Below, piece after piece: positions 56,725 through 64,000 of a stretch of DNA of 64,000 nt. Made by a program: the position numbers and the translations under genes. The stretch is taken from contig NZ_CP011028.1 of NCBI RefSeq assembly GCF_002221525.1, positions 2,925,001 to 2,989,000 on the forward strand, written 5' to 3'. A model generated the notes under the pieces. That model worked only from the letters and a program-made list of their open reading frames with translations. It was not told the origin of the DNA and made no database searches. The number at the start of each line of letters is the position of its first letter. Within the stretch, counting starts at the first letter, position 1. Source of the stretch: Pseudoalteromonas espejiana DSM 9414 (lineage in GTDB: Bacteria; Pseudomonadota; Gammaproteobacteria; Enterobacterales; Alteromonadaceae).

Positions 56725-57414
56725 ATGAAAAAAATAGCCATCATTGAAGATGAAACTGCAATCCGCGAGAACTATATTGAAATGCTTAGCGCACAAGGTT
56801 ACCAAGTAAGTGGCTTTGCCGATCGCGCCAGCGCTGAGATTGCATTTAAAGACGCCCTACCCGATTTAGCCATTGTTGATATAGGATTAGGCCACGAAAT
56901 AGATGGCGGTTTTTTACTATGCCAAACCTTACGTACGCTTTCTAAAACACTGCCTATTATATTTTTAACCGCCCGCGATAGCGAAATAGACACAGTATGT
57001 GGCCTGCGTATGGGCGCCGACGACTACCTAACAAAAGATATTAGCTTGGCACACTTAGCCGCGCGTATTGGCGCGCTATTTCGTAGAATGGAAGCCCTTG
57101 AGCAACCCGCCGATGCCAATGCACTTATAACCCGTGGGCAGCTGGTGCTCGACACGCAACGTATGCAGGTATTTTGGCAGCAGCAATTAGTTGATTTAAC
57201 GGTCACTGAGTTTTGGATGTTGCACTCACTCGCGCAGCGTCCTGGGCATGTTAAAAGCCGTAACGATTTAATGAGCGATGCAAAAATTTATGTCGATGAC
57301 AGCACCATAACCTCGCACGTAAAACGTATTCGTAAAAAGTTTATGGCACTTGATAGACATTTTGACTGCATAGATACCGTGTACGGCATGGGCTACAGGT
57401 GGGAACAACGCTAA
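56725..57414 (+). CDS. pdsR: Sortase-system response regulator PdsR
   Basis: A 229-residue OmpR/PhoB-family regulator. The receiver domain (1-120) has IEDE, phospho-acceptor D52 (AIVDIGLG), FLTARD and the Lys in YLTKDIS. The C-terminal winged helix (about 135-229) ends in DSTITSHVKRIRKKF and TVYGMGYRW. I start at the ATG at 56725, seven bases after GGGGTG; a GTG three codons upstream is less likely. It should control pds genes with PdsS. Its stop overlaps the pdsS start by one base (TAATG). Confidence 0.94.
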   Translation: MKKIAIIEDETAIRENYIEMLSAQGYQVSGFADRASAEIAFKDALPDLAIVDIGLGHEIDGGFLLCQTLRTLSKTLPIIFLTARDSEIDTVCGLRMGADDYLTKDISLAHLAARIGALFRRMEALEQPADANALITRGQLVLDTQRMQVFWQQQLVDLTVTEFWMLHSLAQRPGHVKSRNDLMSDAKIYVDDSTITSHVKRIRKKFMALDRHFDCIDTVYGMGYRWEQR

Positions 57415-59549
57415 TGCTACGATTTGGCCTGCGCAGTAAATTTATATTACTTTCGTGCTTTTTGTTTTTACTGCCATGGCTTGGCTACGAATACGTATGG
57501 GAAATGGAAAAGTTTTTACGCCAAGGCCAAGAAAAAACCTTGGTAGGCACTACTCGCGCACTTGCCACCGCGCTGCATGAGCGCCCCGCACTCTTTGACG
57601 AGCAAACCAACTTTTTAGATCAAGTAGTAAAAGGGCGCGACTTATATGCGTATAACCTTAAAAACCCTATTCAGCTTGATGGCAAACTTAGCGACTGGCA
57701 AAGTTATCAACCACTCTTTTGGCAATACGATAAACGCTATTTACAAAAAGCAGACAAGGAGCATAAAGCTGAGGATTTATCGTTTGAGCACATGGTAGGT
57801 AAGTTTGATAATTACTTGTATGCCGTATTTAAAGTAACCGATAACACATTAATTTATCGCGCTAAAAACAGCTTAAGCATTACTAATAACGATTACTTAA
57901 AAATTGGCTTAAAAACCCCAAAAGGCCAATTTAAAACTTATATTATTGCGCCGCGCCAAGATGGCTGGGTTAATGCGTTTGATGCCAATACCAAAATACC
58001 GTTTACAAAAATTCAGGGGTATTTTGAAAGTACCCAATCAGGTTATAACGTAGAGCTGCGCTTTCCTATAGACATGCTTGGTAATAAACTTGGCTTTGCC
58101 ATTGTTGATGTAGATAGTAAAAATACATTGGCAGCGCCTAGAACTATGTCGACTTCAAACTTAAATAACCCTAGCGATTTAGGCTCAGTACTTGTACCGT
58201 CTCCAGAAATTAACCGTATTTTAAAAGGCATGGGTCACAGTGGTAGCCGTATTTGGGTGGTCGATAACCACCATCGTGTGTTAGCGCAATCGGGAACAAT
58301 TCAAAATGCCGATGGCGTGTGGGCCGATGGCCTTAAAAATCAAGCACCAAAAACGTGGTGGCAGCGCTTTGAGCAACGCTATTTACACCCATTGTATTAT
58401 AAAATTTTAACCCGCCCAGAAAACGAATTTTTAGACACCTTACACGATGTAGCATCAATGCAGGGCACCCATTTAGCAAAAGCATTAAAGGGTCAGCCAG
58501 CATCATCGTGGCGCTTAACGCCTGATAGCAAAGCCGTTATTTTATCGGCAGCGTACCCTATTTGGATTGACGACAAAGTCATAGGCGCAGTCATTGCTGA
58601 GGAAACCACAAATGGCGTACGCACGCTACGTAATAAATCGCTCGAAAAACTCTTTAACGTTATTTTAGCGGTGATGCTCATAGGTACCATAACCTTGTTC
58701 TTTTTTGCCTCTCGAATATCGAGCCGTATTAGGCGACTGCGCGATACCGCCGAGCAAGCAATTGATGCACAGGGGCGTATAACCGGCAGCATTAATTACA
58801 GCGATGCTAACGATGAAATTGGTGATCTCTCTCGTAGTTTTTCAAACATTGTTAGTCGACTTGGTGGTTATACCGACTACTTAGAAAATATGTCGTCAAG
58901 GTTATCGCACGAGTTACGTACACCGGTTGCCGTAGTACGCTCATCACTTGAAAACTTACAAAGTTTGCCACAAAACGAGTTAAGCCAAAAATACTTAGAA
59001 CGCGCCAGCGAAGGGGTTGAACGTTTAGGTAAAATAATTACCACCATGAGCGAAGCCACACGCCTTGAACAAAGTATTCAAAGTAATGAGCCCGAGCCAT
59101 TTGATTTACAAAAGGTAATACGTGGCTGCATGCAAGGCTACCAACTTACCTACCCTGAACAATTGTTTAAGCTCGATATATGCCAAAGCCCACTGCCCAT
59201 GCAAGGGGCACCTGAGTTTATTGCGCAGCTGCTTGATAAACTAATTAATAACGCACTGGAATTTAGTGAAGCAAATACGGCTATTAATGTAAGCCTTAAT
59301 CAAAGCGAAAATAAAGCCATATTAGCGGTAAGTAACACAGGCCCCGCCCTACCAGAGGGACTCACTGAGCATATTTTTGATTCTATGGTGTCGGTACGAA
59401 GTCAGCAAATGCAGCAACAACCGCATTTGGGATTAGGGCTTTATATTGTAAGGCTGGTGTGTGACTACCATAAAGGCAGCGTAACTGCACAAAACAACGA
59501 GCGCGGTGATGGCGTAATATTTAAAGTAGCCCTTCCGCTGCAAGGATGA
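57414..59549 (+). CDS. pdsS: Sortase-system histidine kinase PdsS
   Basis: A 711-residue membrane kinase. TM1 is near residues 8-25. A long periplasmic sensor (about 30-410) contains a beta-rich segment (KNPIQLDGKLSDWQSYQPLFW, ENLS-type carbohydrate-binding look). TM2 lies near 415-435, then HAMP, HisKA with SSRLSHELRTPVAVV (His near 500) and HATPase with the GLGLYIVRLV loop. The periplasmic region resembles a beta-sandwich module (inference). Translationally coupled to pdsR. No hairpin terminator is obvious. Confidence 0.94.
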   Translation: MLRFGLRSKFILLSCFLFLLPWLGYEYVWEMEKFLRQGQEKTLVGTTRALATALHERPALFDEQTNFLDQVVKGRDLYAYNLKNPIQLDGKLSDWQSYQPLFWQYDKRYLQKADKEHKAEDLSFEHMVGKFDNYLYAVFKVTDNTLIYRAKNSLSITNNDYLKIGLKTPKGQFKTYIIAPRQDGWVNAFDANTKIPFTKIQGYFESTQSGYNVELRFPIDMLGNKLGFAIVDVDSKNTLAAPRTMSTSNLNNPSDLGSVLVPSPEINRILKGMGHSGSRIWVVDNHHRVLAQSGTIQNADGVWADGLKNQAPKTWWQRFEQRYLHPLYYKILTRPENEFLDTLHDVASMQGTHLAKALKGQPASSWRLTPDSKAVILSAAYPIWIDDKVIGAVIAEETTNGVRTLRNKSLEKLFNVILAVMLIGTITLFFFASRISSRIRRLRDTAEQAIDAQGRITGSINYSDANDEIGDLSRSFSNIVSRLGGYTDYLENMSSRLSHELRTPVAVVRSSLENLQSLPQNELSQKYLERASEGVERLGKIITTMSEATRLEQSIQSNEPEPFDLQKVIRGCMQGYQLTYPEQLFKLDICQSPLPMQGAPEFIAQLLDKLINNALEFSEANTAINVSLNQSENKAILAVSNTGPALPEGLTEHIFDSMVSVRSQQMQQQPHLGLGLYIVRLVCDYHKGSVTAQNNERGDGVIFKVALPLQG

Positions 59550-59701
59550 TATGCAACTATAGGCGGCTACTTTATTGGCCGTCCTTGTTTTTTGCACACC
59601 GATTACAATTTACTACATCTTCAAATGTAACTATTCACTTTTAATTCAGTCGAATGGCCATACCCTACGTCATATTAAAGTATTAAATTGAAGGATTACC
59701 C

Positions 59702-59866
59702 ATGAAACCATCACTAGAGCGTGAAGAGATTGAATTTATTTTTGATCTTTATAGGCCTGAAGAACACACCCAAAAGGCACCTGTAGAACCTACAAGCACC
59801 AATTATAAAAACCTCAGAAAACCAGAGCCTATTAAAAGTGAAGGGGTGACTGAATACCTAAGCTAA
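59702..59866 (+). CDS. Small unknown protein (54 residues)
   Basis: A short ORF opening MKPSLEREEIEFIFDLYRPE and ending EGVTEYLS. GAAGGA lies seven bases before the ATG, a strong ribosome-binding site for so short a gene. It has an acidic helix-like N-terminus, then a Pro- and Lys-rich middle, and no membrane segment. It lies 152 bases after pdsS and 10 bases from the convergent cca stop. No family is recognised. Confidence 0.65.
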   Translation: MKPSLEREEIEFIFDLYRPEEHTQKAPVEPTSTNYKNLRKPEPIKSEGVTEYLS

Positions 59867-59876
59867 GCGCTAAATA

Positions 59877-61127
59877 CTAGTGCGCCAATTGTTCATTTTG
59901 TAAAAAAGATTTTATACAGTTTATTTCTGCAAGCTTTACCTCTTCGCCTATTTCTGGGCCTTTTTTGCCATTTTTAAGTGCATTTTGCACTATCTGCTTT
60001 TTATCCATTTTTTGTAGTTCGCTAAAAATTGCTCGCAGCTTAATTGCTTGCGGGTATGGCTTATCCACCATAGTTTCTCCGCGCCCTTGCGCATCGCATT
60101 GGCAAGCTTGAGTAAATGCAATAAATCGCTCAGGGTGCACCAGTGCGTTTAAATTAGTCACGATTAACTTATGAATAGTTTGCGGCCTTAACTGATCAAC
60201 CGTGTGGCAAAGCGTGTGGTTATCGCTGGTAAGCACGCCAATATCACGAAACCGGTTGGGTACTTTTAAGCGCTTACAAAATTTTTCAACTACAGCTACA
60301 CCTTCGCGCTCATGGCCGCGTAAATTACCGCGTTTTTTAAAGCTCAGTGCTTTACCAAAGTCATGGGTAAGTGCAGCAAAGCGTGTTTCAAGGTTAAAGT
60401 TTAAATCGGCAGCACGTCTTAAAACCAGCATAGTATGTATAAATACATCGCCTTCTGGGTGGTGGTTTGCAGATTGCAGCACACCGTCCATTTGCTCTAT
60501 TTCAGGGAAAATACCTAAGCCATGCAATGCTTTAAAATATAGCTCTGGGTGTTTTTCGCCAAGGGCTTTTTCGGTTTCAAGCCATACGCGCTCGGGCACT
60601 AAATGATTAAGCTCACCTTTATTTTTAAGCTCACGCATTAATGCATAAGTACTTGGATGAATACTCCACTGGCTGCCATAGCGCGCTAAAAAACGCGCAA
60701 TGCGTAATACACGTACTGGGTCTTCTACAAACGCTTGTGTGGTGTGGCGCAATATTTTGTTTTGTAAATCGCTTTGGCCATTAAATGGGTCAATAATATA
60801 GCCATTTTCGTCAAGCGCCATTGAGTTAATGGTTAAATCGCGCCTTGCTAAATCTTCTTCAAGGGTTACATTTGGGCTGGCATCAACCACAAAGCCGGTA
60901 TAGCCTTTACCGCTTTTTCGCTCAGTACGGCCCAGTGCATATTCTTCTTTTGTTTTTGGGTGTAAATACACTGGAAAGTCGCTACCTATTGGCACAAAAC
61001 CAAGTGACTCCATAGTCTGTGGCGTTTCGCCTATTACTACGTAATCGTTGTCTTTTGATTCTATGTTTAGTAGTTTATCGCGCACTGCGCCGCCTACTAG
61101 GTATACCTGCTTTAAGTTGTGTTTCAC
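59877..61127 (-). CDS. cca: CCA tRNA nucleotidyltransferase (multifunctional, HD domain)
   Basis: A 416-residue enzyme adding or repairing the 3'-CCA of tRNAs. The nucleotidyltransferase core has YLVGGAVRDKLL, then RRDLTINSMAL and the template-binding EDPVRVLRIARFLARY. A C-terminal HD domain (near 220-330, GDVFIHTMLVLRRAADL, LTHDFGKAL) marks the enteric type with phosphatase and phosphodiesterase activity. I start at the GTG at 61127, five bases after GGGAT; a GTG five codons upstream is an alternative. Confidence 0.94.
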   Translation of the reverse strand: MKHNLKQVYLVGGAVRDKLLNIESKDNDYVVIGETPQTMESLGFVPIGSDFPVYLHPKTKEEYALGRTERKSGKGYTGFVVDASPNVTLEEDLARRDLTINSMALDENGYIIDPFNGQSDLQNKILRHTTQAFVEDPVRVLRIARFLARYGSQWSIHPSTYALMRELKNKGELNHLVPERVWLETEKALGEKHPELYFKALHGLGIFPEIEQMDGVLQSANHHPEGDVFIHTMLVLRRAADLNFNLETRFAALTHDFGKALSFKKRGNLRGHEREGVAVVEKFCKRLKVPNRFRDIGVLTSDNHTLCHTVDQLRPQTIHKLIVTNLNALVHPERFIAFTQACQCDAQGRGETMVDKPYPQAIKLRAIFSELQKMDKKQIVQNALKNGKKGPEIGEEVKLAEINCIKSFLQNEQLAH

Positions 61128-61252
61128 GTTTATCCCAGTCACATTAACTCTTTATTTGATGTTGATCATACCATTAAACGCCACTGTGTTTGCCAAGCTT
61201 AATTAAGCTCATTACAATGGCGCATTATTTTTAAGCCACAGCCTCACATTCA

Positions 61253-61480
61253 ATGAAAAACCATTCATCAAAAAAAGAACTTATGTTACTCCCCATTTTA
61301 TTAGTGGTTATTTTAATGTGCGTGGCGGGTCATTTTTTACTGCAGGCAAACTTTCAAGATAGCAACATGGTTGAGTACATGTTAGCAGCACTGCCATTTG
61401 CAATGTTTGGATTGGTTATTGTGGCATTTAAAATGGCGGCTAAAAGCGAAAAAGATGAGCAAAGCGAGCAGGACTCTTAG
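61253..61480 (+). CDS. Small two-helix membrane protein, unknown
   Basis: A 75-residue protein with two predicted membrane helices (about 10-30, LMLLPILLVVILMCVAGHFLL, and 42-63, MLAALPFAMFGLVIVAF) and a charged C-terminal tail (KSEKDEQSEQDS). I do not recognise a family. The ribosome-binding site is weak. It lies 110 bases upstream of cca's start on the other strand and 15 bases from a convergent DUF1543 gene. Confidence 0.62.
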   Translation: MKNHSSKKELMLLPILLVVILMCVAGHFLLQANFQDSNMVEYMLAALPFAMFGLVIVAFKMAAKSEKDEQSEQDS

Positions 61481-61495
61481 TCCTGCGTTGCTGAT

Positions 61496-61996
61496 TTAAA
61501 GTACGTGGTAGCCAAACCAGTCTGGCTTTATTGTTTGAGATTGCCCGCTTGGGGTCAGTTTAATATTTAATTGGCTGTCGAGTAGGTCAATGGCAAAGCA
61601 GTCATCCACATCGTGTAAATCATCTTTATGAATATGGCTAAGGCCTGCGAGCAAATCACTTTTAGCGCGTTGTTTGGCCTCATTGCTACTACTTGCAACA
61701 TACAGTGCAAAGTCGTGTTGCTCAGCCATAGAGTCACTTCTGTAAGCGCCTAAATTAACAAAATAAAGCTGCTTATTTTGCTCAACATAGCTATCAACCA
61801 CTTCTACTTTAAAGCCATCAATATGATTTATTGCCATAAAGCTATCCATATGTACGCTACTTTTATCGCCCACCCATTGGCTTTTTAACTTTGAGTAGGT
61901 TTGCTCTATATTCTCCCCTACTACAAAGCGAATATCGTGCATTTCTATATGGCAGCCTTGAATTCGCCCACCTAAATACACCATAAATAACTGCAT
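61496..61996 (-). CDS. DUF1543 domain protein
   Basis: A 166-residue protein of the DUF1543 family, unknown function. The family signature runs MVYLGGRIQGCHIEMHDIRFVVGENIEQTYSKLKSQW, with H-x-E and H-D residues, then HMDSFMAINHIDGFKVEVV. A second similar half (from about 95, LYFVNLGAYRSDSMAEQHDFALYVAS) suggests an internal repeat of the same domain. It follows glrR by 10 bases on the same strand and may be co-transcribed. Confidence 0.85.
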   Translation of the reverse strand: MQLFMVYLGGRIQGCHIEMHDIRFVVGENIEQTYSKLKSQWVGDKSSVHMDSFMAINHIDGFKVEVVDSYVEQNKQLYFVNLGAYRSDSMAEQHDFALYVASSSNEAKQRAKSDLLAGLSHIHKDDLHDVDDCFAIDLLDSQLNIKLTPSGQSQTIKPDWFGYHVL

Positions 61997-62006
61997 TTGC
62001 TTACCT

Positions 62007-63353
62007 TTATAAATTATCTACATCAATATTGTGTTTTTTAATCAGTTTGTAAAAGTCTGAACGGTTTCGTTTAGCAAGCTTTGCGCCTTCGGCTACATTG
62101 CCGCCCGCCATTTTTAGCGTATTTATAACGTAGTCGCGTTCAAATTCTTTTTTAGCGTCGTTAAGTGATAACGGCTCTGCACTGGCCTCATTAGCATTAA
62201 GTGCGTTTAACACTAAATGCGCCGAAATTACGTCACTGGCGCTAAGTGCAACGACTTGTTCTACTACGTTTTGTAATTGGCGAATATTACCTGGCCAATC
62301 GTAGCGCACAAGTGCATGCATGGCATCGTTGGCAAAGCGCTTTTCAGCTTGGTTCATGCGCTTAGCAATACTGGCGCTAAAGTGTTGCGCTAGTAAACTT
62401 ATGTCTTCACGGCGCTCACAAAGTGGCGGTAATTTTAAGTTAACAACGTTTAAGCGGTAGTATAAATCTTCCCTAAATTGCTGATTACTAATCGCATCCG
62501 GTAAGTTTTTATGAGTAGCCGATACAATGCGTACATCAATAGGGATTTCTTCTTGAAAACCAACAGGGCGAATGGTTTTTTCTTGTAGTACTCGCAGTAA
62601 TTTAACTTGTAAGTTAAGGGGCATATCGCCAATTTCATCTAAAAATAACGTGCCGCCCTGCGCTTGTTGAAACAAACCTTGGTGATCTTTCACCGCCCCT
62701 GTAAAGGCCCCTTTTTTGTGGCCAAATAGCTCAGACTCTAAAAGCTCACCAGGTACAGCGCCACAGTTAATGGCCACAAATGGCCCATCGCTTACATGAC
62801 TGTGTTGGTGAATCGCTTGCGCCAGCAGTTCTTTACCTGTACCACTTGCACCAGAGATAAGCACATTAACTTGTGTTGGCCCAAGTAATTTTACTTGCTC
62901 AAGCAAATGCAGCATAGCGCCACTGCGAGTCACAATATTACTTTTTGGAATAACTTCATCGGCGTTAACACCATGTATTTCAATTGCTTTTGCAAGGCTG
63001 TCGAATAGCTCGTCTTTATCTACTGGTTTTGTTATAAAAGCAAAAATACCTTGTTTAGTGGCTTCAACCGCATCAGGAATAGATCCATGAGCTGTCATCA
63101 TAATAACGGGCAATGCTGGGTAGCGGCTTTGCAGTTGGCGATGTAGTGTCATGCCATCCATTTCATCCATACGCAAGTCGGTTATTACCGCATCAAACAC
63201 TTGGTTTTTGAGTATTTGCAGTGCCGTAATACCACTTTCGCAAGTAGTTACTTCGTAATCTTTAGACTCGATACGAATAGTCAGTAATTTTAATAAGCTG
63301 GCGTCGTCATCAACTAATAATACTTTTGCGCCTTGCAGCTTTTGTTCGGCCAT
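62007..63353 (-). CDS. glrR: Sigma-54-dependent response regulator GlrR (QseF)
   Basis: A 448-residue NtrC-type activator. The receiver (1-125) has LLVDDD, phospho-acceptor in AVITDLRMDEMDG and the Lys of FITKPVDK. The AAA+ domain (about 145-380) has Walker A GASGTGKEL, the sigma-54 contact loop ELFGHKKGAFTGAV and Walker B TLFLDEIGDM. A Fis-type HTH ends it (GGNVAEGAKLAKRNRSDFYKLIKKH). I start at the ATG at 63353, eight bases after AAGGAG. In enterics it activates the small-RNA gene glmY. Confidence 0.95.
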   Translation of the reverse strand: MAEQKLQGAKVLLVDDDASLLKLLTIRIESKDYEVTTCESGITALQILKNQVFDAVITDLRMDEMDGMTLHRQLQSRYPALPVIMMTAHGSIPDAVEATKQGIFAFITKPVDKDELFDSLAKAIEIHGVNADEVIPKSNIVTRSGAMLHLLEQVKLLGPTQVNVLISGASGTGKELLAQAIHQHSHVSDGPFVAINCGAVPGELLESELFGHKKGAFTGAVKDHQGLFQQAQGGTLFLDEIGDMPLNLQVKLLRVLQEKTIRPVGFQEEIPIDVRIVSATHKNLPDAISNQQFREDLYYRLNVVNLKLPPLCERREDISLLAQHFSASIAKRMNQAEKRFANDAMHALVRYDWPGNIRQLQNVVEQVVALSASDVISAHLVLNALNANEASAEPLSLNDAKKEFERDYVINTLKMAGGNVAEGAKLAKRNRSDFYKLIKKHNIDVDNL

Positions 63354-63355
63354 AA

Positions 63356-63889
63356 TTACTGCTCCTTGGTATCTTCGCGCAGTAATAACTGCTGCTCTAT
63401 GGTGGCTAATGAGGACAATGTTTGCTGCATTTTGTCGTTCAGGGCTTGCTGCTCTTTTTTTGCATTTATTTGTCGAGTAACGTGCTGCTTTTGCAGCCAT
63501 AAATATTGTTTTATCGGGTCGGGCCAAAAGTAGGCTAAATCTAGCTTTTGTAGCTTTTTCATTACTTCGTCAGGAGCGCTTGCGGTATTTAAACACATAT
63601 AGTTAAAAAAGCTTTTTAGTTCTTTTTCACCTAAAAAGGTATGTGTACTGGGCTTAATTTTAAACCCACCACATTGGTTAGCATGCCATGCAATTACTTG
63701 CTCTGCGCTTGGGTAAACAGGCTCACTTTTGGGGCGCACTTTTGGATTAGGTACTGTGCTTTTTATTTTTGTATTAGTTGGTTCAACCTTTTCAGTAGAG
63801 GCTGTTTTTTGTGTGTTATTTATTTCACACCCAGCTAATACAACCGCACTGCTGAGCACACATAAAATAGCTATTAAGCGCGTACGCAT
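63356..63889 (-). CDS. qseG: Outer-membrane lipoprotein of the glr/qse operon (GlrG/QseG-like)
   Basis: A 177-residue lipoprotein with a signal peptide and lipobox LAGC (C20). A low-complexity Lys/Pro/Thr region (25-60) leads into a helical domain with C73 and a second Cys near 97 (HANQCGGFKIKP, FFNYMCLNT), and a Gln-rich coiled C-terminus. It lies between glrK and glrR as YfhG/QseG does in E. coli, and this position is the main evidence. AAGGAG, inside the glrK end, precedes its start. It ends two bases before the glrR start codon. Confidence 0.75.
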   Translation of the reverse strand: MRTRLIAILCVLSSAVVLAGCEINNTQKTASTEKVEPTNTKIKSTVPNPKVRPKSEPVYPSAEQVIAWHANQCGGFKIKPSTHTFLGEKELKSFFNYMCLNTASAPDEVMKKLQKLDLAYFWPDPIKQYLWLQKQHVTRQINAKKEQQALNDKMQQTLSSLATIEQQLLLREDTKEQ

Positions 63890-63893
63890 GCTA

Positions 63894-64000
63894 TTAAACT
63901 CCTTGATTATTTAACGGTATTTTTATTGTAAATAAACAGCCCTGAGGTTGATTATGCTCAACATTAAGCTGCCCTCTTAATTGTTCAACCGACTCTTTAA
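63894..64000 (-). CDS. glrK: Sensor histidine kinase GlrK (QseE), C-terminal end only
   Basis: The last 34 codons of a minus-strand gene that continues beyond base 64000. The sequence LRGQLNVEHNQPQGCLFTIKIPL is the typical end of a HATPase domain. It is followed by the lipoprotein and the sigma-54 regulator genes in the order glrK-glrG-glrR known from E. coli. Its stop lies four bases before the lipoprotein start. Confidence 0.85.
   Translation of the reverse strand, partial: KESVEQLRGQLNVEHNQPQGCLFTIKIPLNNQGV

Noticed and set aside
63354..63527. 58-codon N-terminal extension of glrR
   Set aside because: It overlaps the upstream lipoprotein gene, and the receiver domain starts right after the ATG at 63353, which has AAGGAG before it.

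Overview
The window is chromosomal DNA from a marine gammaproteobacterium, most probably Pseudoalteromonas (inference). It is AT-rich, and its housekeeping proteins are close to those of Alteromonadales. It carries the proteobacterial dedicated sortase (pds) system, and it has a long imperfect palindrome with TACCAATC/GATTGGTA ends of a kind I associate with Pseudoalteromonas genomes. Gene density is high. I see no prophage, transposase, CRISPR array or rRNA, and there is one tRNA (Trp, CCA).

Layout. 1-10100: hpf (partial), ppnP, tkt, metK with a MetJ operator, an unknown tail-anchored protein, a 5-formyl-THF cyclo-ligase, rpiA, serA, an unknown envelope protein and radA. 10463-16133: a large two-PilZ-domain protein between radA and serB, then the smp/ytjB-like gene, a TatD-family DNase and pdxH. 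16240-19808: repeat DNA, argS and prfC. 20053-25112: a three-gene drug-efflux operon (outer-membrane lipoprotein, DHA2 permease, HlyD adaptor) divergent from its TetR regulator, with two identical 19-bp operators exactly 150 bp apart. 25301-30923: a hybrid histidine kinase, holD-rimI, tRNA-Trp, and a BCCT transporter with a structured leader. 31022-37194: guaBA, xseA, an unknown protein and cysE. 37454-44811: two diguanylate cyclases, a small membrane protein plus membrane-anchored XRE regulator pair, an M16 lipoprotein peptidase, a MetJ-controlled MTHFR-like gene and a MITE-like palindrome. 44867-52152: rhlE, a DUF3581 gene, an RcsF-like lipoprotein, a small 2OG-Fe(II) oxygenase, gltX, a membrane glutaredoxin, a third diguanylate cyclase and proB. 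52269-59549: an EamA transporter and the complete pds sortase locus (sortase, VIT/vWA target, pdsO, pdsR, pdsS). 59702-64000: a 54-residue gene, cca, two small unknowns and the glrR-glrG-glrK operon (glrK cut by the window edge).

How they connect. Three diguanylate cyclases, all with the RxxD inhibitory site, and one PilZ protein make c-di-GMP signalling a theme. MetJ boxes link metK with an unusual MTHFR-like enzyme. serA, serB and cysE cover serine to cysteine, tkt and rpiA the non-oxidative pentose phosphate steps, and guaBA GMP synthesis. The most interesting regulatory structures are the phased TGGCAA repeats between pdsO and pdsR, the duplicated TetR operator, the BCCT leader and the inverted repeats before the XRE pair.
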